Source of the DNA: SYHX01 sp049317645
GTDB taxonomy: Bacteria; Bacteroidota; Bacteroidia; UBA7662
Length of the DNA: 25,066 nt
Assembly (NCBI GenBank): GCA_049317645.1
Contig: JBMOHV010000025.1
Location: 1-25,066, forward strand
Direction: 5' to 3'
Shown here: positions 8,535 to 15,417 of the stretch, one piece after another
Position numbering within the stretch: the stretch's first letter is position 1
How the letters are laid out: the number at the start of each line of letters is the position of its first letter
The notes under the pieces: model-generated
Told to the model about the DNA's origin: nothing
The model's input: only the letters and a program-made list of their open reading frames with translations
Databases searched by the model: none
Program-made: the position numbers and the translations under genes

Positions 8535-9062
8535 TTGAAGTCTTCTGATTCGCGCCAACTTTTGAAAAAACACCTGCCCTCGGATCCGCAAGCGGTTCTC
8601 AGCCGTTTGATGGCCCTCTGCTCCCGCAAAGAGTGTTGCGTTTGGCATATCCAGCGCCGTCTGGACCAAACAACCCTTGACCCCGAGCAGAGGCAGGCGA
8701 TTTTGGAAAAACTTTTGCGGGATCGTTTTGTGGATAACCGCCGTTTTGTGGAGATTTATTGCCGCGATCGCTGTCTGCGCGCCCGTTGGGGTTGGAACAA
8801 AATACGTAACGGACTAACTCGATGGGGATTGCGCGACCATTTGGAAGAGGCCCGGCGCTGGTGTCTTGAATTGGATCCTAACCAGTCGGCCCTGAACGAA
8901 CTGGCGACAGCCAAATGGAATTCGATGATCCTTCCTGGAGAAAGCCTACGATTTCAAGAAAGACAAAAACGCTGCGCCAAACTATCCAGATTCTTGCTTG
9001 GCAAAGGCTATGCAGCAGACGATGTTTTTGCCCGTGTTCGTTTTTATTTTGAGCCCACATGA
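8535..9062 (+). CDS. recX: Recombination regulator RecX
   Basis: A 175-residue RecX-like protein, a modulator of RecA filaments. The three-helix repeats can be followed. The first is AVLSRLMALCSRKECCVWHIQRRL, given here in full family context: a Cys-containing helix followed by a basic helix. Next comes ILEKLLRDRFVDNRRFVEIYCRDR, then LRARWGWNKIRNGLTRWGL, which matches the WGxxKI signature. The C-terminal KCAKLSRFLLGKGYAADDVFARV-like segment fits the last repeat. The most complete start is TTG at 8535; the first in-frame ATG (8610) would cut the first repeat. It overlaps yicC by ATGA at 9059-9062. A perfect DnaA-box 9-mer lies inside the gene at 8729-8737, probably by chance. Sequence similarity among RecX proteins is low, but the pattern and size are convincing. 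Confidence 0.85.
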   Translation: MKSSDSRQLLKKHLPSDPQAVLSRLMALCSRKECCVWHIQRRLDQTTLDPEQRQAILEKLLRDRFVDNRRFVEIYCRDRCLRARWGWNKIRNGLTRWGLRDHLEEARRWCLELDPNQSALNELATAKWNSMILPGESLRFQERQKRCAKLSRFLLGKGYAADDVFARVRFYFEPT

Positions 9063-10012
9063 AAACCACCTCGATGACTGGTTTTGGTCGTGCCACCATG
9101 GTTGGAACACTCAAAACCTACCGGCTCGAAATCAAAACCCTGAACAGCAAAAGCTTGGATGTCCAATGGCGCTGGGGAGATCCCTGGACCCCTTTGGAGG
9201 CCGAAACCCTCAAAACCCTTCAAAAAGAACTGATTCGCGGCAAAGTAACCCTTAGCCTCTACGCTGAAGAATCAAGCCCCAAGGGCGCCGCTCATTCAAC
9301 GGGCCTGCAATTCCAAGTCTTGGATGAAGTATGGGCCGACTGGCAGCGCTGGCTGGCTTCCAAAAATCAAGACCCCAACAACAACGTTGACCTTGCACAA
9401 GCATGGGTTCATTTGGCCACCCGGCATCCTTTGCTTTACAAAAACGCCCTTCAAAATAACACTGATTTGTTTGCGTCCAGTGCAGAGCCCGACCAGGCAA
9501 CCGTCGCTGCGTTTCGAGAAGCGCTGCAGGAGGCTTTGGCCCTTTGCAAAGAATTTCGCTTTCAAGAGGGTCAGGGGATCGCGTCCGTTGTTTTGGAATA
9601 CCTTGGAGAAATTCAAGGCATCCTAGACCATATCCGTAGTAACGAATCCAAAAAACCTCACACCGTTCGTCAAAAAATAGAGTCCTTTCTCAACGAATGG
9701 AAAAACAACCCAACCCATAGCGGTTCTTTTGCTCCGGATCCTGGTCGGATGGAACAAGAAATTCTCTTTTATCTCGAAAAAAAGGATATTTCTGAAGAAA
9801 TCGTCCGTTTACAGGCCCATCTACATTTGGCGGAACAAATCCTCAAAAACGACACCGAACAAGGTCGTAAATTGGGTTTTGTCGCCCAAGAAATGGGAAG
9901 AGAAATCAACACCATCGGTTCCAAAGCATCGGATTTTGAAATCCAACATCGTGTGGTGATGGCCAAAGAATGGCTTGAAAAAATCAAGGAGCAATCGGCC
10001 AATCTTTTGTAG
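9059..10012 (+). CDS. yicC: YicC family protein (probable endoribonuclease)
   Basis: A 317-residue member of the YicC/YloC family; E. coli YicC has been described as an endoribonuclease acting on small RNA. The start MKTTSMTGFGR carries the invariant SMTGFGR. The C-terminal third contains the family signature GRKLGFVAQEMGREINTIGSKA, slightly diverged (GFVAQEMG where most have DFLLQEMN). It is somewhat longer than the usual ~290 residues. Its ATG overlaps the recX stop, and its TAG is followed immediately by the gmk ATG with no spacer. The yicC-gmk pairing is common in bacteria and supports both calls. The RNA target here cannot be read from sequence. Confidence 0.93.
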   Translation: MKTTSMTGFGRATMVGTLKTYRLEIKTLNSKSLDVQWRWGDPWTPLEAETLKTLQKELIRGKVTLSLYAEESSPKGAAHSTGLQFQVLDEVWADWQRWLASKNQDPNNNVDLAQAWVHLATRHPLLYKNALQNNTDLFASSAEPDQATVAAFREALQEALALCKEFRFQEGQGIASVVLEYLGEIQGILDHIRSNESKKPHTVRQKIESFLNEWKNNPTHSGSFAPDPGRMEQEILFYLEKKDISEEIVRLQAHLHLAEQILKNDTEQGRKLGFVAQEMGREINTIGSKASDFEIQHRVVMAKEWLEKIKEQSANLL

Positions 10013-10594
10013 ATGTTAAGACCTTTGTTTTTTGTTTTTTCTGCACCCAGCGGTGCGGGCAAAACAACCCTTGTACGATATGTTAAATCTTTTTTTGATG
10101 GTTTTGATTTTTCGGTTTCGTATACCAGTCGTGCGCCTCGTCCTCACGAAAAAGACGGGGTTGATTATTTTTTTGTGAGCGAAGAGGATTTTCGTAACAA
10201 AATAAAAACGGATTTCTTTGTCGAATGGGAAGAGGTTTACCCTGGTCATTTTTATGGAACTCCCAGGCAGCCTGTTTTGAATTGCCTACGCGACGAAAGA
10301 TCCCTGCTTTTGGACCTGGATGTTCGTGGTGGTTTGGCTTTCAAAAAAGCTTATCCAGAACGGACGGTATCTTTGTTTGTGAGAGTCTCGGATTTATCAA
10401 TTTTGGAACAAAGATTGCGCAAGCGCAAAACAGAAAGCGAAGCCAAAATCCAAATGCGTTTAGAAAAAGCCCTTTTGGAGAACGAGCAAGCCGTTTTCTT
10501 TGATGCCATCATCCCCAACGACCACCTGGAGGAGGCCCATCAATTTTTGAATCAGTTAATGGAAAGCCATGGTTATCCCGTCCGGAAGTCCTGA
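10013..10594 (+). CDS. gmk: Guanylate kinase
   Basis: A 193-residue guanylate kinase, which converts GMP to GDP with ATP in purine nucleotide synthesis. The P-loop SAPSGAGKTT is at residues 10-19. The GMP-binding region follows: SYTSRAPRPHEKDGVDYFFV, then the FVEWEEVYPGHFYGTP segment with its conserved glutamate, tyrosine and threonine. The lid carries RLRKRKTESE, and the C-terminal DAIIPND matches the family end. Length is typical. It abuts yicC directly and its last 26 bases overlap the nadD start, so the recX-yicC-gmk-nadD group is almost certainly one transcript. Base composition is more AT-rich than in the flanking genes, like the next few kilobases. Confidence 0.96.
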   Translation: MLRPLFFVFSAPSGAGKTTLVRYVKSFFDGFDFSVSYTSRAPRPHEKDGVDYFFVSEEDFRNKIKTDFFVEWEEVYPGHFYGTPRQPVLNCLRDERSLLLDLDVRGGLAFKKAYPERTVSLFVRVSDLSILEQRLRKRKTESEAKIQMRLEKALLENEQAVFFDAIIPNDHLEEAHQFLNQLMESHGYPVRKS

Positions 10595-11180
10595 AAAACC
10601 ATCGAAAGGGCTTACCGGGCTTTTTTTTGGTTCCTTTAATCCTGTTCACCAAGGCCACCTCATTTTGGCGGAGTATTTTGCTTCATTGCCGCCCATGAAC
10701 GAGGTCTGGTTGGTGCTTTCCCCCCAGAACCCTCTCAAAATCGGCGATTCAATGCTTGATTTTGAAACCAGGGCGGAATGGATTGAAACCTGCATTCGGG
10801 ATAACCCCCGGCTAAAGCTTTGTACGGTAGAGAAGGATTTTCCTTTGCCTTCCTATACGTTTAGGACCCTGGACCATCTTGATAAACAATACCCTGAACG
10901 CCGTTTTGTTCTTCTCTTGGGGGAGGATCAACTACTTAATTTCCAAAAATGGAAGGATTACCAAGTAATCCTGGATCGATGGACTATTTGGGTTTACCCC
11001 CGGCATTTTGAAGGAACGATGCCTGATTCCGTTATTCCCCATGAATTAGTCGATGCTCCCAAAATCGAAATTTCATCTACCGTTGTGCGGCGGCGTTTGA
11101 CCCAAGGCCTTTCGGTCCGCTATTTGGTACCGGATGCTATATGGAAAACATGTGTAAATCACCCTTTTTGGCGTGGATAA
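10569..11180 (+). CDS. nadD: Nicotinate-nucleotide adenylyltransferase
   Basis: A 203-residue NadD-type nucleotidyltransferase, making deamido-NAD from nicotinate mononucleotide and ATP. The nucleotide-binding signature GSFNPVHQGH is at residues 21-30. A VLSPQNPLK segment and the C-terminal ISSTVVRRRL motif are the other family hallmarks. The ATG at 10569 gives an N-terminus about 15 residues longer than usual and a 26-base overlap with gmk; no other plausible start codon lies before the catalytic motif. The stop codon at 11178-11180 is part of a DnaA-box-like 9-mer at the edge of the putative origin. A terminator-like hairpin follows. Confidence 0.93.
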   Translation: MVIPSGSPEKPSKGLTGLFFGSFNPVHQGHLILAEYFASLPPMNEVWLVLSPQNPLKIGDSMLDFETRAEWIETCIRDNPRLKLCTVEKDFPLPSYTFRTLDHLDKQYPERRFVLLLGEDQLLNFQKWKDYQVILDRWTIWVYPRHFEGTMPDSVIPHELVDAPKIEISSTVVRRRLTQGLSVRYLVPDAIWKTCVNHPFWRG

Positions 11181-11189
11181 ATCGTGTAT

Positions 11190-11220
11190 AACCCTCCCGG
11201 CTTCGGGTTGAAATTTTTTT
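11190..11220 (+). terminator. Probable intrinsic terminator after nadD
   Basis: AACCC (11190-11194) can pair with GGGTT (11205-11209), or alternatively CCCG (11196-11199) with CGGG (11204-11207) around a GCTT loop. A run of seven T follows at 11214-11220. The stem is short, so termination may be incomplete. It would limit transcription from the gmk-nadD operon into the putative origin. Confidence 0.4.
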
Positions 11221-11420
11221 GGTTTTCTTTTGTCCACCTAGGGCCCTGTACTTGTTCTATGTGGATAAGCATAAGTTTTGACCTACCCAGTATACACTTT
11301 TGAACAAATTCACGAGGAAACGCCTTTATTTATGTTTTAAAGCCTACAAGTTGGGGTTTTGCGGTGGAAAAAACCGTGTATAACCAAAGAATAAGTGATT
11401 ATCCACTTTTCCACAGCACT

Positions 11421-11470
11421 AAAGTATAGAAATAAAAAAAATACTTTTTTTATATTATTAAACTTGTTCA
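11421..11470. other. AT-rich tract, candidate DNA unwinding element
   Basis: Only 6 of these 50 bases are G or C. The stretch has A- and T-runs and follows the two adjacent DnaA-like boxes at 11399-11415 by a few bases. That arrangement is expected of the strand-opening region of an origin. Confidence 0.6.
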
Positions 11471-11492
11471 AATCCATGGGGTAACGCTTCCT

Positions 11493-11500
11493 TAATTTTG
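11493..11500 (+). promoter_or_regulatory. Possible -7 promoter element for the aminotransferase operon
   Basis: TAATTTTG matches TAnnTTTG and lies 11 bases before the aminotransferase ATG at 11512, so the transcript would have a very short leader. No good -33 TTTG was found at the right distance. Confidence 0.3.
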
Positions 11501-11511
11501 GATTCTCAGGA

Positions 11512-12660
11512 ATGGAAAATCAAAACAGCATTTTTACCAGGGTCAATGGGTGGGCCTCTCAATCCGGAGCGGTTAACCTCGGTCAGGGTTTTCCGGACCA
11601 TGCCCCTCCTGCCTTGCTGCTTGATGCAGTTAAAGAAGCTTTGCAGGAAAATTACTACCAATACGTTCCATCCTTTGGATTGTTGGGTCTCCGAAACCAA
11701 ATATCAGCCATTTGGAAGGAGGATTTTGGTGTGAATTTGAATCCTGAGACCCAAATTACTGTAACGGCTGGCGCAACGCAAGCCTTGCATGACGCCATTT
11801 CATCCCTTGTTCAAGCGGGGGATGAGGTTTTGCTTCTTGATCCGGCTTACGATTCCTATGCTCCTATTGTCCTTCAGGCAGGTGCGATTCCTGTACGGAT
11901 ACCCATGGAATTTTCGTTGTTACAAGGTTTTTATTTGAACTGGGATCGTATTCGGGATGCCTTTGGTTCAAAAACCAAATTATGGATCATCAATAACCCT
12001 CATAATCCTACCGGATATTGTCTTAACCCCTCCGATTACAAGGAAATTGATCAAATAATGAATCAGAATCCAGGATTGCATTTGTTGGGTGATGAAGTGT
12101 ATGCCTACCTGGTTTTTGAAGATAAATTTCGAAGTTTTTTGGATTTTGGTGATTGGAAAGAACGTGTTTTGGTCGTTCATTCCTTTGGTAAAACCTATCA
12201 TTGCACGGGATGGAAATTAGGTTACGCTGCCGGTTCTTCTACATGGAACCAAAAACTAAGAAGTCGCCACGAGTACAATGTTTTTTGTGTTAATTCTTTG
12301 ATGCAAAGAACGTTTGAAATTTTTTTACCCAAGGACACCATTCGTAGCAGTATCGCAGATTTTTATTTGGAACAAAGGAATTTTTTGTTATCTCTCCTGG
12401 AAGGAAAGCCTTTTGGTTACATACCTGTTCAAGGTACTTATTTTCAATGGATTGATGGATCTTTTTTGAATAAAGAAATATCGGATGTAGAGCTTGCAAA
12501 GGAATGGGCATTGAATGCAGGTTGTGCTATGATACCCTTTTCTCCATTTATGGAAAATTACCCTTCGGACCGTCCTTTGTTGATGCGCTTGTGCTTCGCC
12601 AAAAGCAAAGAAAAAATGAACAAAGGGATGAATAATTTATTTCAATATCTTGGAATCTAA
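11512..12660 (+). CDS. PLP-dependent class I/II aminotransferase, methionine/kynurenine aminotransferase-like
   Basis: A 382-residue fold-type I aminotransferase. The N-terminus SIFTRVNGWA...GAVNLGQGFPD matches the kynurenine/glutamine/methionine aminotransferase group. Other hallmarks are NNPHNPTG (161-168), GDEVYAYLVFE, and SFGKTYHCTGWKLGY, where K227 is the Schiff-base lysine; the C-terminal LLMRLCFAK supplies the carboxylate-binding arginine. Relatives such as E. coli YbdL prefer methionine and transaminate keto-acids including 2-keto-4-methylthiobutyrate. The end overlaps the start of an omega-amidase-type gene by 11 bases. That context favours a glutamine- or methionine-linked transamination whose alpha-keto-amide product is removed by the neighbour. 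The exact substrate is uncertain. Confidence 0.9.
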   Translation: MENQNSIFTRVNGWASQSGAVNLGQGFPDHAPPALLLDAVKEALQENYYQYVPSFGLLGLRNQISAIWKEDFGVNLNPETQITVTAGATQALHDAISSLVQAGDEVLLLDPAYDSYAPIVLQAGAIPVRIPMEFSLLQGFYLNWDRIRDAFGSKTKLWIINNPHNPTGYCLNPSDYKEIDQIMNQNPGLHLLGDEVYAYLVFEDKFRSFLDFGDWKERVLVVHSFGKTYHCTGWKLGYAAGSSTWNQKLRSRHEYNVFCVNSLMQRTFEIFLPKDTIRSSIADFYLEQRNFLLSLLEGKPFGYIPVQGTYFQWIDGSFLNKEISDVELAKEWALNAGCAMIPFSPFMENYPSDRPLLMRLCFAKSKEKMNKGMNNLFQYLGI

Positions 12661-13471
12661 GACTTTGCGTATCCATTTGGTTCAGAATGCTGCGGTGTGG
12701 AACGACCCGCATGCCAGTCTTCTTGAACTTGATTCCTTGTTATCAACGAAAAAAACAGAGGAATCCAGAGGAGGAATTATGGTTTTGCCCGAAATGTTTG
12801 CCCAAGGTTTTGTTACGGATTTGGACATCACTAATTCGAAGGAGTATATCCTTAAAAATCAAGAACGAACCCTTGATTGGATGAAAAAAACCGCACAACA
12901 ATACGATGTTGTTGTGGTCGGTTCACTACCCGTGTTGGAGGAAGGTTTTTTGTACAATCGAATGGTTGCAGTTCATGGAAATGCCGATCCCAACCAATTC
13001 TACGACAAAAAGCATCTTTTTTCTCTAGCAGGTGAACATATTCATTTTCGTTCTGGCTCGCAAAGGAGCGCTTGGGAACTTAATGGTTGGTCTATGATGC
13101 CTAGCATTTGTTACGATTTACGTTTCCCCGTTTGGCTTAGAAATCAAAAGGGCTATCAAGTGATTCTTTGCGTAGCTAATTGGCCCAAGAGCCGATCGCT
13201 TGCATGGCGTTCTTTGTTGGTTGCAAGGGCCATTGAGAACCAGGCTTATGTCGTTGGTGTTAATCGGGTCGGAACGGACGGTACAGGGACGGTTTACGAG
13301 GGATCTTCGATGGTGGTTGGACCCGATGGATCAATTTTAGCCCAAATGGGAGACCAACAGGGCCTTTGCAGCGTTGTATTAGATAACCATGCATTAGCGG
13401 TTTTTCGACGGGCTTATCCTTTTTTGGCAGACGCCGACTCTTTTTCGATTCATCCCCCCTCAAACTCATGA
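12650..13471 (+). CDS. Nitrilase-superfamily omega-amidase (YafV-like)
   Basis: A 273-residue carbon-nitrogen hydrolase. The Glu-Lys-Cys triad is visible: E48 in LPEMF, K120 in YDKKHLF and C154 in SICYDLRFP. The LPEMFAQGF and YDLRFPVWLRN contexts are those of the YafV/Nit2-like omega-amidases, which hydrolyse 2-oxoglutaramate and 2-oxosuccinamate to the keto-acid and ammonia. The reading frame starts at TTG 12650, overlapping the aminotransferase stop; TTG 12665 is an alternative and no ATG precedes the catalytic core. The end overlaps the next gene as ATGA. Together with the aminotransferase this resembles the glutaminase II route, where transamination of glutamine is made irreversible by amide hydrolysis, as known for methionine salvage. 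Confidence 0.88.
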   Translation: MESKTLRIHLVQNAAVWNDPHASLLELDSLLSTKKTEESRGGIMVLPEMFAQGFVTDLDITNSKEYILKNQERTLDWMKKTAQQYDVVVVGSLPVLEEGFLYNRMVAVHGNADPNQFYDKKHLFSLAGEHIHFRSGSQRSAWELNGWSMMPSICYDLRFPVWLRNQKGYQVILCVANWPKSRSLAWRSLLVARAIENQAYVVGVNRVGTDGTGTVYEGSSMVVGPDGSILAQMGDQQGLCSVVLDNHALAVFRRAYPFLADADSFSIHPPSNS

Positions 13472-13908
13472 GCGAAGGTTCTCAATTGAATATTTTAGCA
13501 CAACGACTGAAAGGTCGGCTTGAATTAAGTGAGCAAGCTAGAGAATGGACGGCTTTGATCCAGCACCTTGAGCGGTTTCTTGGAAAAAAACCCGACATGA
13601 ATGCCCTTCTTTTTTTGGTAGGGGTGAATGTTTTGGGTCAGGGTCCTCGGGAATTTACGAAAGAAGAAAAGCAAGACCTTATGCATATTGCGATTTGTGA
13701 GCTTCTATCCTTTGTTGAATATTTTGAGTATAGCGGAAGGGATCCTCATGGTTGGCCTCATTACAACCCTCTTCGTAAGCCTTCGGTTGGAGGTCTTTCA
13801 GAGCAGGAATCCCTATTGCGGGCCTGTGCTGTTCAGTATTTTCGGGAGAACGATGAAGATTTTGAAAGGGTCCTCCTGGAGCTCGATTCGATGCAAGGAA
13901 AAGATTAA
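13468..13908 (+). CDS. Conserved small protein of unknown function
   Basis: A 146-residue soluble protein with no signal peptide or membrane span. It is mostly helical by composition and includes a KEEKQDLMHIAICELLSF segment (H73), then a glycine/proline turn RDPHGWPHYN (GWPH at 95-98), then an acidic C-terminus. The pattern resembles a small uncharacterised family found in Bacteroidota genomes, recalled rather than searched. No catalytic motif is evident, although the two histidines could be conserved for a reason. It is translationally coupled to the omega-amidase gene (ATGA at 13468-13471) and ends 10 bases before the cyclophilin gene. No function is proposed. Confidence 0.8.
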   Translation: MSEGSQLNILAQRLKGRLELSEQAREWTALIQHLERFLGKKPDMNALLFLVGVNVLGQGPREFTKEEKQDLMHIAICELLSFVEYFEYSGRDPHGWPHYNPLRKPSVGGLSEQESLLRACAVQYFRENDEDFERVLLELDSMQGKD

Positions 13909-13913
13909 ATTTG
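13906..13913 (+). promoter_or_regulatory. Possible -7 promoter element before the cyclophilin gene
   Basis: TAAATTTG matches TAnnTTTG and overlaps the preceding stop codon. It lies only 5 bases before the ATG at 13919 and 17 before the ATG at 13931. No clear -33 element was seen. If active, the second ATG would be the better start. Confidence 0.25.
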
Positions 13914-13918
13914 TAACC

Positions 13919-14641
13919 ATGATTTATACAATGATTTCTAACACCGTTTTTTGGTCTGCTATGTCCCTATTCTTTTTGGGTCAACTCCCTCACCGTTCCT
14001 TGGCTGAATCACTAGGGGGTTCACAACCCAAAGGCACAACCAAAAACACCGAGGCCCTTGTTTTTTTGGAGACAACGGAAGGTCGTATGGTTCTAAAACT
14101 CAGCAACGAAACACCTTTGCATCGGGACAATTTTCTCAAACTTGTTCGCGAGGGGTTTTACGATCAGGTTTTGTTTCATCGAGTTATCAAAGACTTCATG
14201 ATTCAGGGGGGTGATCCCGAGTCACGCGATGCCAAAGAAGGTCAAATGTTGGGGAATGGGGGTCCGGGATACACCGTTCCTGCTGAATTTGTTGATTCCT
14301 TCATTCATTGCAAAGGCGCATTGGCGGCAGCCCGTCTGGGTGACGGCATGAATCCACGCAAAGAGTCCAGTGGCTCACAGTTTTATATTGTTCAAGGTCG
14401 TACTTGGAAAGATGCCGATTTATCCTCCATGGAGGCCCGTTCGGGTCGCAAGTACAACGAAGAACAAAAAGAAATCTACCGAACCCTGGGTGGTACCCCG
14501 CATTTGGATGGCGGGTACACGGTTTTTGGTCAACTCATTGAAGGAATGGATGTTTTGGATAAAATTGCCAAATCCGCCACGGGAGGCGCCGATCGCCCCA
14601 TCAACGATGTACGTATTCTGAAGGCGGGCCTGGTCAAATGA
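13919..14641 (+). CDS. Secreted cyclophilin-type peptidyl-prolyl cis-trans isomerase
   Basis: A 240-residue protein with an N-terminal signal sequence (hydrophobic residues about 9-22, possible cleavage near SLA-ES) and a cyclophilin domain. It would assist folding of exported proteins by proline isomerisation. Signatures are FHRVIKDFMIQGGDP, GSQFYIVQG and LDGGYTVFGQL. An insertion containing YNEEQKEIYRTLGGTPHLDG lies before the last signature; similar insertions occur in Bacteroidota cyclophilins. The frame is open upstream to 13628 inside the preceding gene, but only starts at 13919 or 13931 give a signal peptide. The TGA overlaps the exonuclease III ATG as ATGA. Whether it stays in the periplasm or is lipid-free in the outer compartment cannot be read here. 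Confidence 0.92.
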   Translation: MIYTMISNTVFWSAMSLFFLGQLPHRSLAESLGGSQPKGTTKNTEALVFLETTEGRMVLKLSNETPLHRDNFLKLVREGFYDQVLFHRVIKDFMIQGGDPESRDAKEGQMLGNGGPGYTVPAEFVDSFIHCKGALAAARLGDGMNPRKESSGSQFYIVQGRTWKDADLSSMEARSGRKYNEEQKEIYRTLGGTPHLDGGYTVFGQLIEGMDVLDKIAKSATGGADRPINDVRILKAGLVK

Positions 14642-15417
14642 AGCTGATTACCTACAATGTCAACGGGATTCGTGCGGCCGAAACCAAGGGTTTAAGCGCT
14701 TGGCTCATCGCCCAGAATCCTGATGTCATCGGCTTGCAGGAAATCAAGGCTTTTGAAAATCAGTTTGATTGGACTCCTTTTTTAACAGCCGGTTACCGGG
14801 TTTATGCGGAGTCAGCTCTCAAACCTGGTTATAGCGGGGTTGCTGTTTTGAGTCGTCGGGAGCCCAATGCGGTTGTTCGGGGTTGTGGTCAAGATTGGAT
14901 TGATAGCGAAGGAAGAATTCTTCGTGTGGATTACGACGATTTTTCCTTTATGACGGTTTATATGCCATCCGGCTCATCGGGGGACGAAAGGCAGACCTAC
15001 AAGATGCGTTTTTTGGATTTTTTTGGCCCCTATGCCGAGAGCCTATCGGCTATCTTACCCGGATTGGTGATAGCCGGTGATTATAACATATGTCACCAAG
15101 CAATGGACATCCACGACCCGGTCAGCAATGCTCAATCTTCTGGTTTTTTACCCGAGGAGAGGGCCTGGTTTGGTTCTTTTTTGGAAAGAGGGTTTTGTGA
15201 TACCTATCGAACCCTGCATCCAGAAACCGTGGGCTATTCGTGGTGGTCGTACCGGCAAGGCGCAAGAGCCAAAAACAAAGGATGGCGGATCGATTACCAG
15301 TGCATTAGCCTTTCCTTGAAAGATTCTTTGCAGGAGGCCGTTTTGCATCCTGACGCTGTCCATTCGGATCATTGCCCGGTTTCTCTGGTCTTGTTCGAAG
15401 GGAAAGGTTCTTCATGA
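14638..15417 (+). CDS. xth: Exodeoxyribonuclease III
   Basis: A 259-residue ExoIII/AP-endonuclease family enzyme for repair of abasic sites and damaged 3' ends. The metal- and DNA-binding motifs are in order: YNVNGIRAA near the start, LQEIK with E35, GYSGVAVLSR, GDYNICHQAMDIHDP, WRIDYQCIS, and the catalytic SDHCPV with D244-H245. Length is typical of bacterial Xth. It is coupled to both neighbours by ATGA overlaps (14638-14641 and 15414-15417), so it is read within the cyclophilin-DUF4175 transcript. No unusual residue changes were noticed in the motifs. Confidence 0.95.
   Translation: MKLITYNVNGIRAAETKGLSAWLIAQNPDVIGLQEIKAFENQFDWTPFLTAGYRVYAESALKPGYSGVAVLSRREPNAVVRGCGQDWIDSEGRILRVDYDDFSFMTVYMPSGSSGDERQTYKMRFLDFFGPYAESLSAILPGLVIAGDYNICHQAMDIHDPVSNAQSSGFLPEERAWFGSFLERGFCDTYRTLHPETVGYSWWSYRQGARAKNKGWRIDYQCISLSLKDSLQEAVLHPDAVHSDHCPVSLVLFEGKGSS

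Larger units (their letters stand above)
11172..11470. other. oriC: Putative chromosomal replication origin (oriC): DnaA-box cluster plus unwinding region
   Basis: Six 9-mers match TTATnCACA with at most one mismatch. On the minus strand they are 11172-11180 (TTATCCACG), 11183-11191 (TTATACACG), 11260-11268 (TTATCCACA, perfect) and 11375-11383 (TTATACACG). On the plus strand they are 11399-11407 (TTATCCACT) and 11407-11415 (TTTTCCACA). Weaker two-mismatch sites occur at 11290-11298 and 11363-11371. About 0.25 such matches would be expected by chance in this length. The last two boxes sit directly beside a highly AT-rich tract. This is the only gene-free stretch above 300 bases in the window, the sampled strand composition differs in sign on either side, and mnmG and a parS site lie 8 kb away. 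These traits are typical of bacterial origins; function is inferred. Confidence 0.8.

Noticed and set aside
8729..8737. A perfect DnaA-box 9-mer (TGTGGATAA) inside recX.
   Set aside because: It is isolated, lies within a conserved RecX segment (FVDNRR) and has no AT-rich tract or neighbouring boxes, so it is probably coding coincidence.
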